64,000 nt of DNA from Methanosarcinales archaeon Met12 (GCA_002813105.2 CP017966.2:62001-126000); one strand, 5' to 3'; shown: positions 15,682 through 24,189, counted from the stretch's first letter. Program-made: numbers and translations. The notes: generated by a model not told the origin, from the letters alone.

Positions 15682-16971
15682 ATGAAAACCCAGCAAAAAA
15701 TAATCATTGGTGATTCAAGATGTATGAAGGAGGTAGAGGACGAATCAGTCCATCTTATCATTACCTCTCCACCGTATTGGCAACTGAAGGATTATGGAAA
15801 TGGAAAACAGATAGGTTTCAATGATAGTTATGAAGAGTATATCAATAATCTCAATCTGGTCTGGAGTGAATGCCATAGGGTTTTGCATAAAGGCTGTCGT
15901 TTGTGTGTTAATATAGGCGACCAGTTTGCTCGCTCTGTCTATTATGGAAGGTATAAAGTTATCCCGATAAGGACCGAAATCATCAAGTTCTGCGAAAGTG
16001 CTGGCTTCGATTATATGGGAGCCATCATCTGGCAAAAGGTTACTACTTGCCATACGACTGGTGGGGCTACTGTAATGGGTTCTTTTCCCTATCCAAGAAA
16101 TGGTATTCTCAAACTGGATTACGAATTTATTTTAATTTTCAAAAAACATGGGAGTCCTCCTAAGGGTAGCAAAGAGATTAAAGAGGAATCGAGATTAACG
16201 CAAGAAGAATGGAATCAATACTTTACTGGACACTGGAATTTTCCAGGTGAAAAGCAGGATAAGCATCTTGCGATGTTTCCTGAAGAGCTACCGAAACGAC
16301 TTATTAAAATGTTTAGTTTTGTTGGTGATACAGTCCTTGACCCATTTCTTGGAAGCGGGACGACATCTTTGGCTGCTAAAAATCTGAACAGAAACTCCAT
16401 CGGATACGAAATAAATGAAGATTTTCTGCCAATCATAAAAGAAAAACTTGGAATAAACCAAAGCACTATTTTTCAAGATGTAACTTTTGAGATAATCAGG
16501 CAAGAGGAACCAAGAATAGACTTCAAAGAAAAGATTAAAGAACTCCCATATATTTTCAAGGACCCGATAAAGTTTGATAAGAAAATTGACCCGAGGAAAT
16601 TGAGATTTGGGTCAAAAATAGATAATTCTCATCCTGGAAGAGAAACATATTACGCTGTGAAAGATGTAATCAGTCCTGAGATATTGATACTGAATAATGG
16701 ATTAAAAGTCAGATTATTGGGGGTGAATGAGATACCAGAAAAAAATAGAGACGCAATACAGTTTTTACAGCAGAAAACGAAAGGGCAAAAAGTATTCTTG
16801 AAATTTGACGCCACCAAATACGATGAAAAAGATCATCTGTTATGCTATCTCTATCTAAGAAACAAGACATTTATCAATGCACACCTTATTAAAAATGATC
16901 TTGTTGATGTGGATACTACATTAGATTACAAATACAAGTCTCAATTTTTAACCTACAGGATGGTAAAATAA
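15682..16971 (+). CDS. N4-cytosine-type DNA methyltransferase fused to an SNase-like domain
   Basis: 429 aa. Residues about 20-255 form a beta-class methyltransferase: catalytic TSPPYWQLKDYG early, AdoMet motif DPFLGSGTTSLAA late. TSPPY is typical of N4-cytosine enzymes. The last 110 residues look like a thermonuclease/SNase (OB-fold) domain: VRLLGVNEIPEKN, AIQFLQQKTKGQKVFLKFD, LLCYLYLRNKTFINAHLIKNDL. The Arg and Glu of the VRLLGV..PE block remain, but the GR-L catalytic Arg is replaced in KDHLLCYLY, so it may bind rather than cut. Its stop overlaps the following endonuclease start. Confidence 0.85.
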   Translation: MKTQQKIIIGDSRCMKEVEDESVHLIITSPPYWQLKDYGNGKQIGFNDSYEEYINNLNLVWSECHRVLHKGCRLCVNIGDQFARSVYYGRYKVIPIRTEIIKFCESAGFDYMGAIIWQKVTTCHTTGGATVMGSFPYPRNGILKLDYEFILIFKKHGSPPKGSKEIKEESRLTQEEWNQYFTGHWNFPGEKQDKHLAMFPEELPKRLIKMFSFVGDTVLDPFLGSGTTSLAAKNLNRNSIGYEINEDFLPIIKEKLGINQSTIFQDVTFEIIRQEEPRIDFKEKIKELPYIFKDPIKFDKKIDPRKLRFGSKIDNSHPGRETYYAVKDVISPEILILNNGLKVRLLGVNEIPEKNRDAIQFLQQKTKGQKVFLKFDATKYDEKDHLLCYLYLRNKTFINAHLIKNDLVDVDTTLDYKYKSQFLTYRMVK

Positions 16972-17603
16972 TGGCAAAGGAATGGATTTTAAATAGTGCG
17001 ATGAATCGTTTTCAGTTGAATTTCAAACGCAACGTTGGAGCGGTTTCCGAGGAGATCAGAAAATGTTCTCCAAAGACCATCAAGGAGTGGAGCGAGTATT
17101 ATTTTCGAAATGTCAGAACCAAAGAACACATAGAAGAATTAGGTCGGAAATTATACATTAAAATTACCGAAGTGATCTCCGCCGAAGTTGAAGAAATCAC
17201 AGAGGAAGATTGTATTGAATATATGTTTAACATGGTAATAGACAGGACATTTGACGGATATATGACCGAGATTGATACCATCTATGGTCAATTGCAAAAG
17301 AAGTTGAATGTGAAGATTCAGCCTGCCCCCGATGAGTGGGACAGATTGTACAACGTAGATTTTTTCATCAAGATAGGAGACAAGTATATCGGACTTCAGA
17401 TTAAACCTGCTGGAGATGTTTCACACATACCTCAAATCTTTAAAGAACATTCGATTCAAGAAGCCACTCATAAGAAATTTACTGAAAAATACGGTGGCAA
17501 AGTGTTCTATGTTATATCTATAAAAGAGGGCGGAAAAAAGAAGATACATAACATAGACGTTATTTCGGAAATTGAAGAGGAGATCAAGAAGCATGAAAAG
17601 TAA
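16971..17603 (+). CDS. type II restriction endonuclease, MjaI-like
   Basis: 210 aa, resembling the MjaI family (recognition CTAG): N-terminal WILNSAMNRFQLNFKRNVGAVSEEIRKCSPKTIKEW in order, the ITEEDCIEYMFNMVIDRTFDGY helix, and the active-site block YNVDFFIKIGDKYIGLQIKP. In that block Asp and the Q-x-K tail give a PD-(D/E)XK variant. It is partnered with the preceding methyltransferase (one-base overlap), which should protect the same site. Specificity is inferred from family resemblance only. AT-rich composition compared with flanking dadD and ahcY suggests transfer. Confidence 0.75.
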   Translation: MAKEWILNSAMNRFQLNFKRNVGAVSEEIRKCSPKTIKEWSEYYFRNVRTKEHIEELGRKLYIKITEVISAEVEEITEEDCIEYMFNMVIDRTFDGYMTEIDTIYGQLQKKLNVKIQPAPDEWDRLYNVDFFIKIGDKYIGLQIKPAGDVSHIPQIFKEHSIQEATHKKFTEKYGGKVFYVISIKEGGKKKIHNIDVISEIEEEIKKHEK

Positions 17604-18837
17604 ATCTCCATCAGCAGAAGAGGGTCGCCTCAGAATCGAGTGGGCAAAAAAACATATGCCCGTCTTAGGGCGCATACGAAAACAGTTTGAAGCAGAGCTC
17701 CCGCTTGAGGGGCATACGATTGGAATGGCGCTTCATGTCGAAGCCAAAACCGCTGTGTTAGTAGAGACTCTGGCGGCAGGTGGCGCAGAGGTCGCAATCA
17801 CGGGTTGCAATCCATTAAGCACGCAGGATGATGTGGCACTTGCATTGCGTCAGAAGGATGTACCATGCTATGCAAAACACGACTGTAACACCAGAGAATA
17901 CTATCGGGCAATCGACGCTGTTCTGGATAATAAACCAGATATTACGATAGACGATGGCGCTGACCTGATATTCAGGCTCCATACTGACCGCAAGGAACTG
18001 CTCCCAGACATCATTGGGGCATGTGAGGAGACCACCACAGGCGTCCGTCGCTTAAAGGCTATGCAGGCTGATGATGCGCTTAAATTTCCAGTGATAGCTG
18101 TCAACGATGCTAAAACCAAGTTTCTTTTTGATAACCGATATGGCACCGGGCAATCGACATGGGACGGAATAATCAGGACGACGAACCTGCTGGTAGCTGG
18201 AAAGAATGTCGTGGTCGCAGGTTATGGGTGGTGCGGTAAAGGCGTTGCGATGAGAGCGGATGGCCATGGCGCAAACGTGATAATAACCGAGGTCGATCCG
18301 ATTCGAGCCTTGGAAGCAAAAATGGACGGCTATAGGGTAATGCCAATGATTCAAGCCGCGAAGATCGGTGACTTTTTCATCACTACCACCGGCAACAAAG
18401 ATGCCATCATAAAGGAGCATTTTAAGCTTATGAAGGATGGCACAATACTGGTAAACGCCGGTCATTTTAACGTGGAGATTGATATGGCTCAACTCAGCAA
18501 GATTGCAAAGAGCGTCAGAAGAGTTAGAGCCAATATTGAAGAGTATGATTTGGATGAGAAGAGACTTTATGTCCTGGGAGGGGGGCGGCTTGTTAATCTG
18601 GCAGCAGGTGATGGGCATCCTGTCGAGGTTATGGACATGAGCTTCGCAAACCAGGCTTTATGTGTCAGATATATCGTGGAGTATGGAAAAGACCTCCAAA
18701 ACAAGGTATACGGCGTCCCTGAAGACATCGATGAGCAGGTGGCGCACCTGAAATTGGAATCAATGGGGATTCAGATTGACCGAATGAGCGCCGAGCAAAT
18801 AGAATATATGTCTGGATGGAAACATGGAACTGAGTAA
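17593..18837 (+). CDS. ahcY: adenosylhomocysteinase / S-inosylhomocysteine hydrolase
   Basis: 414 aa, the shorter archaeal form. Substrate domain: IGMALHVEAKTAVL, ITGCNPLSTQDDVA, TIDDGADL, ACEETTTGVRRL. NAD domain: VVVAGYGWCGKGVAMRADG. Near the C-terminus: GGGRLVNLAAGDGHP. It cleaves SAH (or, after DadD, S-inosylhomocysteine) to homocysteine and a nucleoside, relieving inhibition of methyltransferases. ATG 17593 overlaps the endonuclease stop by 11 bases. Proximity of a SAH deaminase raises the possibility that the true substrate is the inosyl compound; sequence alone cannot decide. Confidence 0.88.
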   Translation: MKSKSPSAEEGRLRIEWAKKHMPVLGRIRKQFEAELPLEGHTIGMALHVEAKTAVLVETLAAGGAEVAITGCNPLSTQDDVALALRQKDVPCYAKHDCNTREYYRAIDAVLDNKPDITIDDGADLIFRLHTDRKELLPDIIGACEETTTGVRRLKAMQADDALKFPVIAVNDAKTKFLFDNRYGTGQSTWDGIIRTTNLLVAGKNVVVAGYGWCGKGVAMRADGHGANVIITEVDPIRALEAKMDGYRVMPMIQAAKIGDFFITTTGNKDAIIKEHFKLMKDGTILVNAGHFNVEIDMAQLSKIAKSVRRVRANIEEYDLDEKRLYVLGGGRLVNLAAGDGHPVEVMDMSFANQALCVRYIVEYGKDLQNKVYGVPEDIDEQVAHLKLESMGIQIDRMSAEQIEYMSGWKHGTE

Positions 18838-18916
18838 TGTGACCAAGATGGAATGATATGCGAACTTGAGTTCAGATATAAAGAGTTATCGGAAATTTTG
18901 CTTAAAGAGGTAAAAT

Positions 18917-19648
18917 ATGGATAAAACAGAACTTGGCTCAAAAATTGCAAAAGGCGGGTTTGCAAACGAAAAGGCAATTTGTAGAAAGTTTAATTCTTGG
19001 AGAAAAGATAAAGAGGCACAGGAATGGCTCAAAATAATGAATTACGATATTAAAAAACTTGATTCTGTAAAAGCAATTCAAGTTCCTACCAGAATAAAGA
19101 AGAATGATTTAAGTAAGTTTGAAGTTAATGAAAAAGAGTACGAGCAGTTTGTGAGATTTAAAAAGGCAGACGCTCAGATAAGAATTATTATAAAGATTGG
19201 GAATATACTTAAAATTGAAAATATGTCACTCAAGAAAGCAAATTCTGATGCTGATTATAATCAAATTGACAAAAGAACTGTTGCAGACTATCAAGAAATG
19301 TGGAAATTTGATGATGAGATTACATTTTGGCTTAAACTTTTTACAGGAGAAATAGCCCATAAAAAATACTCAGGGAAAATAAGTATTAAAAAATTTAGAG
19401 ATAAACGACGCCTGTTCTTGAACGAAATGCCAGAAAGAATTCAGGATAAAATTATTAAATTCTTTAAGAGAAATCAAATTATGATAATAAGCGATATAAT
19501 CAAGGGAAGAGGTGGGTTATCTGCTGATTGGATGTTAGTTACAAAACTTATTGGAAAAATCACAATGCAAAGAAAAGGTGGAACTCCAGACCCAACAAAA
19601 ATACAATTCAAGACAAAACCATGTCAGTTATTTAATCTTGGAGAATAA
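18917..19648 (+). CDS. probable type II restriction endonuclease
   Basis: 243 aa, lysine-rich and AT-rich. The N-terminus AKGGFANEKAICRKFNSWRKDKEAQEWL, the block KKADAQIRIIIKIGNILKIENMSLKKANSDADYNQIDKR (in order), and VADYQEMWKFDDEITFWLKLFTGE match a group of type II endonucleases I have seen paired with DPPF-type methyltransferases. A PD-(D/E)XK core is not obvious; Asp in KADAQ and Lys in SLKK are candidates. It ends two bases before a methyltransferase gene, which is the main evidence for its role. The recognition site is unknown. Confidence 0.65.
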   Translation: MDKTELGSKIAKGGFANEKAICRKFNSWRKDKEAQEWLKIMNYDIKKLDSVKAIQVPTRIKKNDLSKFEVNEKEYEQFVRFKKADAQIRIIIKIGNILKIENMSLKKANSDADYNQIDKRTVADYQEMWKFDDEITFWLKLFTGEIAHKKYSGKISIKKFRDKRRLFLNEMPERIQDKIIKFFKRNQIMIISDIIKGRGGLSADWMLVTKLIGKITMQRKGGTPDPTKIQFKTKPCQLFNLGE

Positions 19649-19650
19649 CA

Positions 19651-20445
19651 ATGGAAGTAAACAAAGTATATTTGGGCGATTGTATAGAAATTATGAGAAC
19701 ATTACCAGATAAGTCTATAGATTTAGTATTTGCAGATCCGCCTTTCAATATAGGGATAAAATACGATGTTCATAATGACAACATGTCTTATGAAGAGTAC
19801 TATAACTGGTCAGAAAAATGGATAAAAGAAACTTATAGATTACTTAAAAACAATGGGACAATATACATTGCAATTGGTGATGAATTCGCAGCAGAGATAA
19901 ATGTAATTTTAAAAAGGACAGGCTTCTATTTTAGAAATTGGATTATCTGGTACTACACTTTTGGGCAAAATCAGAGAAAAAAATTTAATCGTGCGCATAC
20001 TCATATTCTATATTTCACTAAAGACAAAGAACGATTTACATTTAATGATAAAAATATAAGAATTCCTTCTGCGAGGCAACTTATTTATAAAGATAGACGG
20101 GCAAATCCAATTGGAAAAATCCCTGATGATGTTTGGCAATTTTCAAGGGTTTGTGGCACTTTTAAAGAACGGATAGGAAAGCATCCCTGTCAGATGCCTG
20201 AAGATTTGTTAGAGCTAATAATAAAAACAAGTTCTAAAGAAGGCGATTTAGTTTTAGACCCTTTCGGTGGTACGGGAACAACTGCTGCAGTAGCCAAAAG
20301 ACTAAAACGAAATTTTATTACAATGGAAATATCAAAGGAATATTATAATGTTATATTAAAAAGATTAAGTGGTAAATTTGCAGAGATAAAAAGGAATAAA
20401 CAAGTTGAGCCAGAAAAACAAAAAACATTATTTGAAATTGTATGA
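19651..20445 (+). CDS. site-specific DNA methyltransferase (DPPF type)
   Basis: 264 aa beta-class methyltransferase: catalytic ADPPFNIGIKYD at residues 30-41 and AdoMet motif VLDPFGGTGTTAAVAKRL near 207, with a target-recognition region between. It modifies adenine N6 or cytosine N4; DPPF does not settle which. It forms an R-M pair with the gene just upstream. An attC-like repeat begins 16 bases after the stop, followed by HicAB, so this locus may belong to the same kind of cassette region as 1-3 kb. Confidence 0.85.
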   Translation: MEVNKVYLGDCIEIMRTLPDKSIDLVFADPPFNIGIKYDVHNDNMSYEEYYNWSEKWIKETYRLLKNNGTIYIAIGDEFAAEINVILKRTGFYFRNWIIWYYTFGQNQRKKFNRAHTHILYFTKDKERFTFNDKNIRIPSARQLIYKDRRANPIGKIPDDVWQFSRVCGTFKERIGKHPCQMPEDLLELIIKTSSKEGDLVLDPFGGTGTTAAVAKRLKRNFITMEISKEYYNVILKRLSGKFAEIKRNKQVEPEKQKTLFEIV

Positions 20446-20460
20446 TTGTCGCAAAACTTC

Positions 20461-20552
20461 CGATAACACAGCATATACGCTACAGGCTAACGCCCTTGCC
20501 CTTCGGGACATTTTGCTATCGCAAAACGTCGTATATGCTCGGAACGTTATAT
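20461..20552 (+). repeat. attC-like palindromic repeat, copy 4
   Basis: AGCATATACG (20470-20479) pairs perfectly with CGTATATGCT (20530-20539). Outside lie CGATAAC (20461-20467) and GTTATAT (20546-20552), with 2-nt and 6-nt spacers. That repeats the +4 asymmetry of copies 1 and 2, and the right box is identical to that of copy 1. Internal hairpins TTTTGC-TATC-GCAAAA (20511-20526) and CCCTTCGGG are present. It sits directly after a methyltransferase gene and before hicAB. Confidence 0.6.
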
Positions 20553-20610
20553 TCCATATGGCGAAAGGTTTTAAAAGTAATTATACAAGGAATATCTATG
20601 AGTAATCTCA

Positions 20611-20856
20611 ATGGACAAGAAAGGAATATACAAAGAGCTCAAAGAAAATCCAAAAAATGTCAGATTTGAGGAGCTTTGCAGGGCAGCAGAATTATTTGGC
20701 TTTAATTTTAAAGGTGGTAAAGGCAGCCACAGGATACTTGTAAGGAATGGAATAAGGGAGATGTTAAACCTTCAGAATGTTAAAGGGAGGGCAAAACCTT
20801 ATCAAGTCAGGCAATTCATAAAGATTATTGAGAAATATAACTTAGTAGAGGAATAG
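20611..20856 (+). CDS. hicA: HicA-family toxin
   Basis: 81 aa double-stranded-RNA-binding-fold toxin. Key block GFNFKGGKGSHRILVRNG includes the catalytic His (GSH), followed by MLNLQNVKGRAKPYQVRQFIKIIEKY, the C-terminal helix of HicA. It has a longer N-terminal helix (YKELKENPKNVRFEELCRAAE) than the minimal family. It would cleave mRNA unless bound by HicB, whose gene starts immediately after the stop. The order toxin-antitoxin is the usual hicAB order. Confidence 0.85.
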   Translation: MDKKGIYKELKENPKNVRFEELCRAAELFGFNFKGGKGSHRILVRNGIREMLNLQNVKGRAKPYQVRQFIKIIEKYNLVEE

Positions 20857-21111
20857 ATGGGGAGTCATAAATACACCATAGAGATATTTTATAGCGAGGA
20901 AGATGGAGGCCATATTGCAATAGCTCCAGAACTTCCCGGCTGTTCAGCTTTTGGAGAGACTGAAGAAGAAGCGTTAAAAGAAATTAGAGTAGCTATTGAT
21001 CTATGGTTGGAGACTGCTAAAAAAGAGAATAGAGAAATTCCAAAATCCATGGGAAAGGAATTTTTAAAGAGTATCGTTGATAAAGTATCTCAAGGGTTGC
21101 CAAGCAATTAA
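20857..21111 (+). CDS. hicB: HicB-family antitoxin
   Basis: 84 aa: TIEIFYSEEDGGHIAIAPELPGCSAFGETEEEALKEIRVAIDLWLETA covers the HicB core, with a short C-terminal helix (GKEFLKSIVDKVSQGL). It lacks an obvious separate DNA-binding domain. The start codon abuts the hicA stop, indicating translational coupling. It is the final gene of the plus-strand accessory run; the next genes are convergent. Confidence 0.88.
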   Translation: MGSHKYTIEIFYSEEDGGHIAIAPELPGCSAFGETEEEALKEIRVAIDLWLETAKKENREIPKSMGKEFLKSIVDKVSQGLPSN

Positions 21112-21163
21112 GGACATTATATAAAATCCAAATTAAAAAATACTCATTATTGGGAAGAATCCA

Positions 21164-21592
21164 TCAAGATTTATCCACAAATCTTCTACGGACCTCTTCC
21201 ATAATCCCGCCACTGCTGCATAGTTTGCACGAATTAAATTCCCCTATGCGCACCACTGCCGCCATTATACCTCTGTGGCGCAATTGTGTTACCAGCATAT
21301 CAACGTCAAAATGTTGATCATGTCCCAGCGCGATGATGTCAGGTTTTATATCCTTCAGTGGCGCGAAGATGTCGGTCTCACTGCCAAGAATTGCTTTATC
21401 AACCGGTTTGAGCGATTTCACCATCTCCAATCGCTGTTTCTCGGGGATCATTGGCTTTCGTTTATGTTTAATATTCGAGTCTCTGGCAACGATGACAATT
21501 AACTCATCCCCGAGTTCCTTTGCCTTTTTGAGATATGTAAGGTGGCCGGGGTGCAATATCTCAAAGGTTCCAGTTGCAAGCACTTTTATCAT
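21164..21592 (-). CDS. ribL: archaeal FAD synthase
   Basis: 142 aa nucleotidyltransferase of the RibL group: GTFEILHPGHLTYLKKAKELGD with the HPGH (HxGH) catalytic motif, VIVARDSN, and a C-terminal Cys pair in FNSCKLCSSGGIMEEV, known to matter in the methanogen enzyme. It adenylylates FMN to FAD and is air-sensitive in the characterised homologue. It is the last gene of the aIF5A operon, directly after the JAMM gene. Confidence 0.9.
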   Translation of the reverse strand: MIKVLATGTFEILHPGHLTYLKKAKELGDELIVIVARDSNIKHKRKPMIPEKQRLEMVKSLKPVDKAILGSETDIFAPLKDIKPDIIALGHDQHFDVDMLVTQLRHRGIMAAVVRIGEFNSCKLCSSGGIMEEVRRRFVDKS

Positions 21593-22018
21593 TCAATCCT
21601 CATCTAAAATCGATATGTCATCCTCGATTTCAATATCCAATACCGGCAATTCTATTCTTTTTCCAGCAGAGTTGTAGCATGCCCAGCTCTGTCCAGTGTA
21701 TGGGTGTCCTGCGATAATATTATAATTGTTCCCACGCTCGAACATCACCAGATCATCCGTTGAAGGGATTATGTTTGAAGATGGGTGGCTGTGAACAGAC
21801 CCCACACTATCTAGAGTTAAAGGCATCATGTATAGCATCATAACTGCGCTGACCTCTGATGAGATGGTGCCCGGTAATATGATCACATCAGTGATGATAT
21901 CTTCTCTTGCCTGCAGCAATCCGACAAATTCATTTGGGTGTGTGGACTTGCACGATTCAAGTATAAATTGCAGAGTGTCCTTTGCTATCCCCTTAATGCG
22001 TTTCTGAAATATCTTCAT
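21593..22018 (-). CDS. JAMM/Mov34-MPN metalloprotease-like protein
   Basis: 141 aa single JAB1/MPN domain. The zinc motif is complete: Glu in HPNEFVGLL, then GSVHSHPSSNIIPSTDDLVMF (HxHP...S..D). Archaeal homologues remove SAMP-type ubiquitin-like modifiers or act in sulfur-carrier cycling. It overlaps the deoxyhypusine synthase stop by four bases and abuts ribL. No partner ubiquitin-like gene is visible in the window. Confidence 0.85.
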   Translation of the reverse strand: MKIFQKRIKGIAKDTLQFILESCKSTHPNEFVGLLQAREDIITDVIILPGTISSEVSAVMMLYMMPLTLDSVGSVHSHPSSNIIPSTDDLVMFERGNNYNIIAGHPYTGQSWACYNSAGKRIELPVLDIEIEDDISILDED

Positions 22019-22950
22019 CTATTCAATCGCTCTTTTACAGCAGCTATGATGATGGGCAAAGCTATCGTTGCATCGGCATAAACTGTAACAGCACGAGCAT
22101 ATTCACCGATCTTGCCCCATGACTTTGCTTCGTCCAGCGTCGCCCCTGATAACCCACCCATCTCCGCGCGGTCCATGGTGAGCTGTATCGCATAATCAAA
22201 TCCCCCTCTCGGCGTGACGATCATGGACTGGAGTATGAAGTTCTTGGGAACGCCACCGCCAACGAACATCGCGCCCGTCTTCTTCGCGCTATAGCAGATG
22301 TCCATGAATTCGCGCATATCCTTGAATGTATCAACATCAAGTCTCTTGGTCTGGGTGTATAACCATGCCTGCAACCCTATGGCAGAATCCGCGATTGCGG
22401 GACAGAATATCGGGACATTTTTTTCTGCGGCCACACCTGTTATCGAATTGGGGTCATCGACTCTCAATCCTATCTCCGTCAGCAACTCCCTGATACTCAT
22501 GCCGTCCCTATCGATGTCTGCAAAAATATCCAAAAGCCTATCCTCAAAAACGGTAAAGTGACGTTCCGGAAGAAAAACGTCGAATATGCGATTGATATGC
22601 CTGCGTCTCAATTCAAGGTCATCTACCTGCTCCACTCCTTTGTAGTGGCGCCCTCCAAATGCTTCTATCAAATCGTGAACGATATTTGCGCCCGTAGTGA
22701 CGAGAACGTCTATCTGCCGCTCTTTTATCAAATCCACGACTATCTGCCGCATTCCTGCAGGCACCATTGCCCCTGCGAATCCTAAAAACTTCGTCCCGTC
22801 GTCGCATAGCATCGCTTCATAAATGTCAACGGCTTCTGCCAGTCTGCCCGCACCAAACGCAGCCCCCCTCATCTCTTCAATTAGTTGAGCTACCGTCATA
22901 CCCGAATCAAGTCGTATTTGTTTGATTGGCTTTTGCAACACCTTATTCAC
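22015..22950 (-). CDS. dys: deoxyhypusine synthase
   Basis: 311 aa. It transfers the aminobutyl group of spermidine to one lysine of aIF5A, whose gene is two genes upstream. NAD-binding and catalytic segments are visible: TTGANIVHDLIEAFGG, FCPAIADSAIGLQAW, and GGGVPKNFILQ with the lysine that forms the enzyme intermediate; the C-terminus has TLDEAKSWGKI. It overlaps agmatinase by eight bases. Substrate polyamine supply and target protein are thus encoded in one operon. Confidence 0.93.
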   Translation of the reverse strand: MNKVLQKPIKQIRLDSGMTVAQLIEEMRGAAFGAGRLAEAVDIYEAMLCDDGTKFLGFAGAMVPAGMRQIVVDLIKERQIDVLVTTGANIVHDLIEAFGGRHYKGVEQVDDLELRRRHINRIFDVFLPERHFTVFEDRLLDIFADIDRDGMSIRELLTEIGLRVDDPNSITGVAAEKNVPIFCPAIADSAIGLQAWLYTQTKRLDVDTFKDMREFMDICYSAKKTGAMFVGGGVPKNFILQSMIVTPRGGFDYAIQLTMDRAEMGGLSGATLDEAKSWGKIGEYARAVTVYADATIALPIIIAAVKERLNR

Positions 22951-23806
22951 CCCTCTTTTTTGCTACAATGAATTCCCGAATTAGTTTTGCACCCAGCAAG
23001 GCGGTTTGCCCGTGGTCATAAGCAGGTGCAATCTCAACCATATCAAATCCAACTGCGCGAGATGCTATGCTTTTAATGACGAATCTAACGTCAGAGGGCG
23101 TTAACCCAAAGGGTTCGGGCGTCCCAGCCGCCGGCGCGTATGCAGGATCGATGGCATCGATGTCTATTGAGAGATATATCCTATCTGTACTTAAATAATC
23201 GAGCGTCTCCTGTACCACCATATCGATGCCCTCCGATTGAACCTGTTCTGCTGTGTAAAATCTAACGCGATTTTGCCTGACGAAATCATATTCTTCCCTC
23301 GCTCCGCTTCGAATCCCAATGGAGACGTAGTTTTCTACGCCACATTCCTCAAGGATGCGCCGCGAGACACATGCATGGCTCTGTTTACTTCCGCTGTATT
23401 CATCTCTCTGGTCGAGATGCGCATCCAGTACCATGACCCCAACATCATCGATTGCCTGAATGCACGGATGTGTCAGTGTATGCTCACCGCCCATCATGAT
23501 AGGCACCTTATCATCTCCTATGATTTTTTCCACTGCCGACCGTACGAGTGCAAGCGTCTCGTCTATATTGGTGCTCACTTCAATATCGCCCAGGTCGCAG
23601 AATGGCACCTCGCATAGGTCCACGTCATGCTCTGAACTATATGTCTCAAAATTGTAAGATGCCGCTCGCATTGCTGCAGGCGCTGATCTGGCGCCAGGGC
23701 GAAAACATGATGTGCCATCGAAAGGTACCCCGAATATAACAAATTCCGAGTCGTCATAGCCAGCATTGGCATCTGCAAAAACAGGACAGGTAAACAATCG
23801 CATCAC
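22943..23806 (-). CDS. speB: agmatinase-type ureohydrolase
   Basis: 287 aa binuclear manganese enzyme: GGEHTLTHP, VLDAHLDQRDEY (DAHxD) and SIDIDAIDPAYAPAAGTPEPFG supply all ligands. It hydrolyses agmatine (or aminopropylagmatine) to the polyamine used for hypusination. Location between aIF5A and deoxyhypusine synthase, with overlaps on both sides, supports this role over arginase. The AGTPEPFG loop is normal for archaeal SpeB. Confidence 0.9.
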   Translation of the reverse strand: MMRLFTCPVFADANAGYDDSEFVIFGVPFDGTSCFRPGARSAPAAMRAASYNFETYSSEHDVDLCEVPFCDLGDIEVSTNIDETLALVRSAVEKIIGDDKVPIMMGGEHTLTHPCIQAIDDVGVMVLDAHLDQRDEYSGSKQSHACVSRRILEECGVENYVSIGIRSGAREEYDFVRQNRVRFYTAEQVQSEGIDMVVQETLDYLSTDRIYLSIDIDAIDPAYAPAAGTPEPFGLTPSDVRFVIKSIASRAVGFDMVEIAPAYDHGQTALLGAKLIREFIVAKKRGE

Positions 23807-24189
23807 CGCATATCTATTTTTCTGTTTCCCATGCTTTCAAGATATGTGATTTCCTGCCCCACACTCAATTTGCCCTGCAACTCCTCTTGGACCTTAAGCT
23901 CAAACGTGGAGTAGTCATCCATGCACATTAGCTGTGCGGAATCTTTTCCAGAAAAAGATAATATCTGTGCTTTCTTACGCTCAACTATAGGCACGTATAT
24001 CTTGGCACTGATTGGCTGTACTATCGACCTTTTTTGATTGTCGAATATGCCAACTGCATCTATTCGTGCCTTTGCAGACCCGTGTTTACCTGTCTTGGAA
24101 GTGGCGATGTTAAGGATTGTACACGGCTCATCATCTATAACGACATACCTCCCCTGTTTGAGCGTTCTGACCTCTGTTTGTTCTTTCAT
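23803..24189 (-). CDS. eif5A: translation factor aIF5A
   Basis: 128 aa. N-terminal SH3-like domain with the hypusine loop SKTGKHGSAKARIDAVGIF, whose TGKHG lysine is the modification site, and a C-terminal OB fold. It promotes peptide bond formation at stalled ribosomes. ATG 24189 (MKEQTEVRTLKQG) is supported by GGAGGGATACGTTA just upstream; the longer frame has no homology. It heads the operon aIF5A-agmatinase-deoxyhypusine synthase-JAMM-ribL. Confidence 0.95.
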   Translation of the reverse strand: MKEQTEVRTLKQGRYVVIDDEPCTILNIATSKTGKHGSAKARIDAVGIFDNQKRSIVQPISAKIYVPIVERKKAQILSFSGKDSAQLMCMDDYSTFELKVQEELQGKLSVGQEITYLESMGNRKIDMR

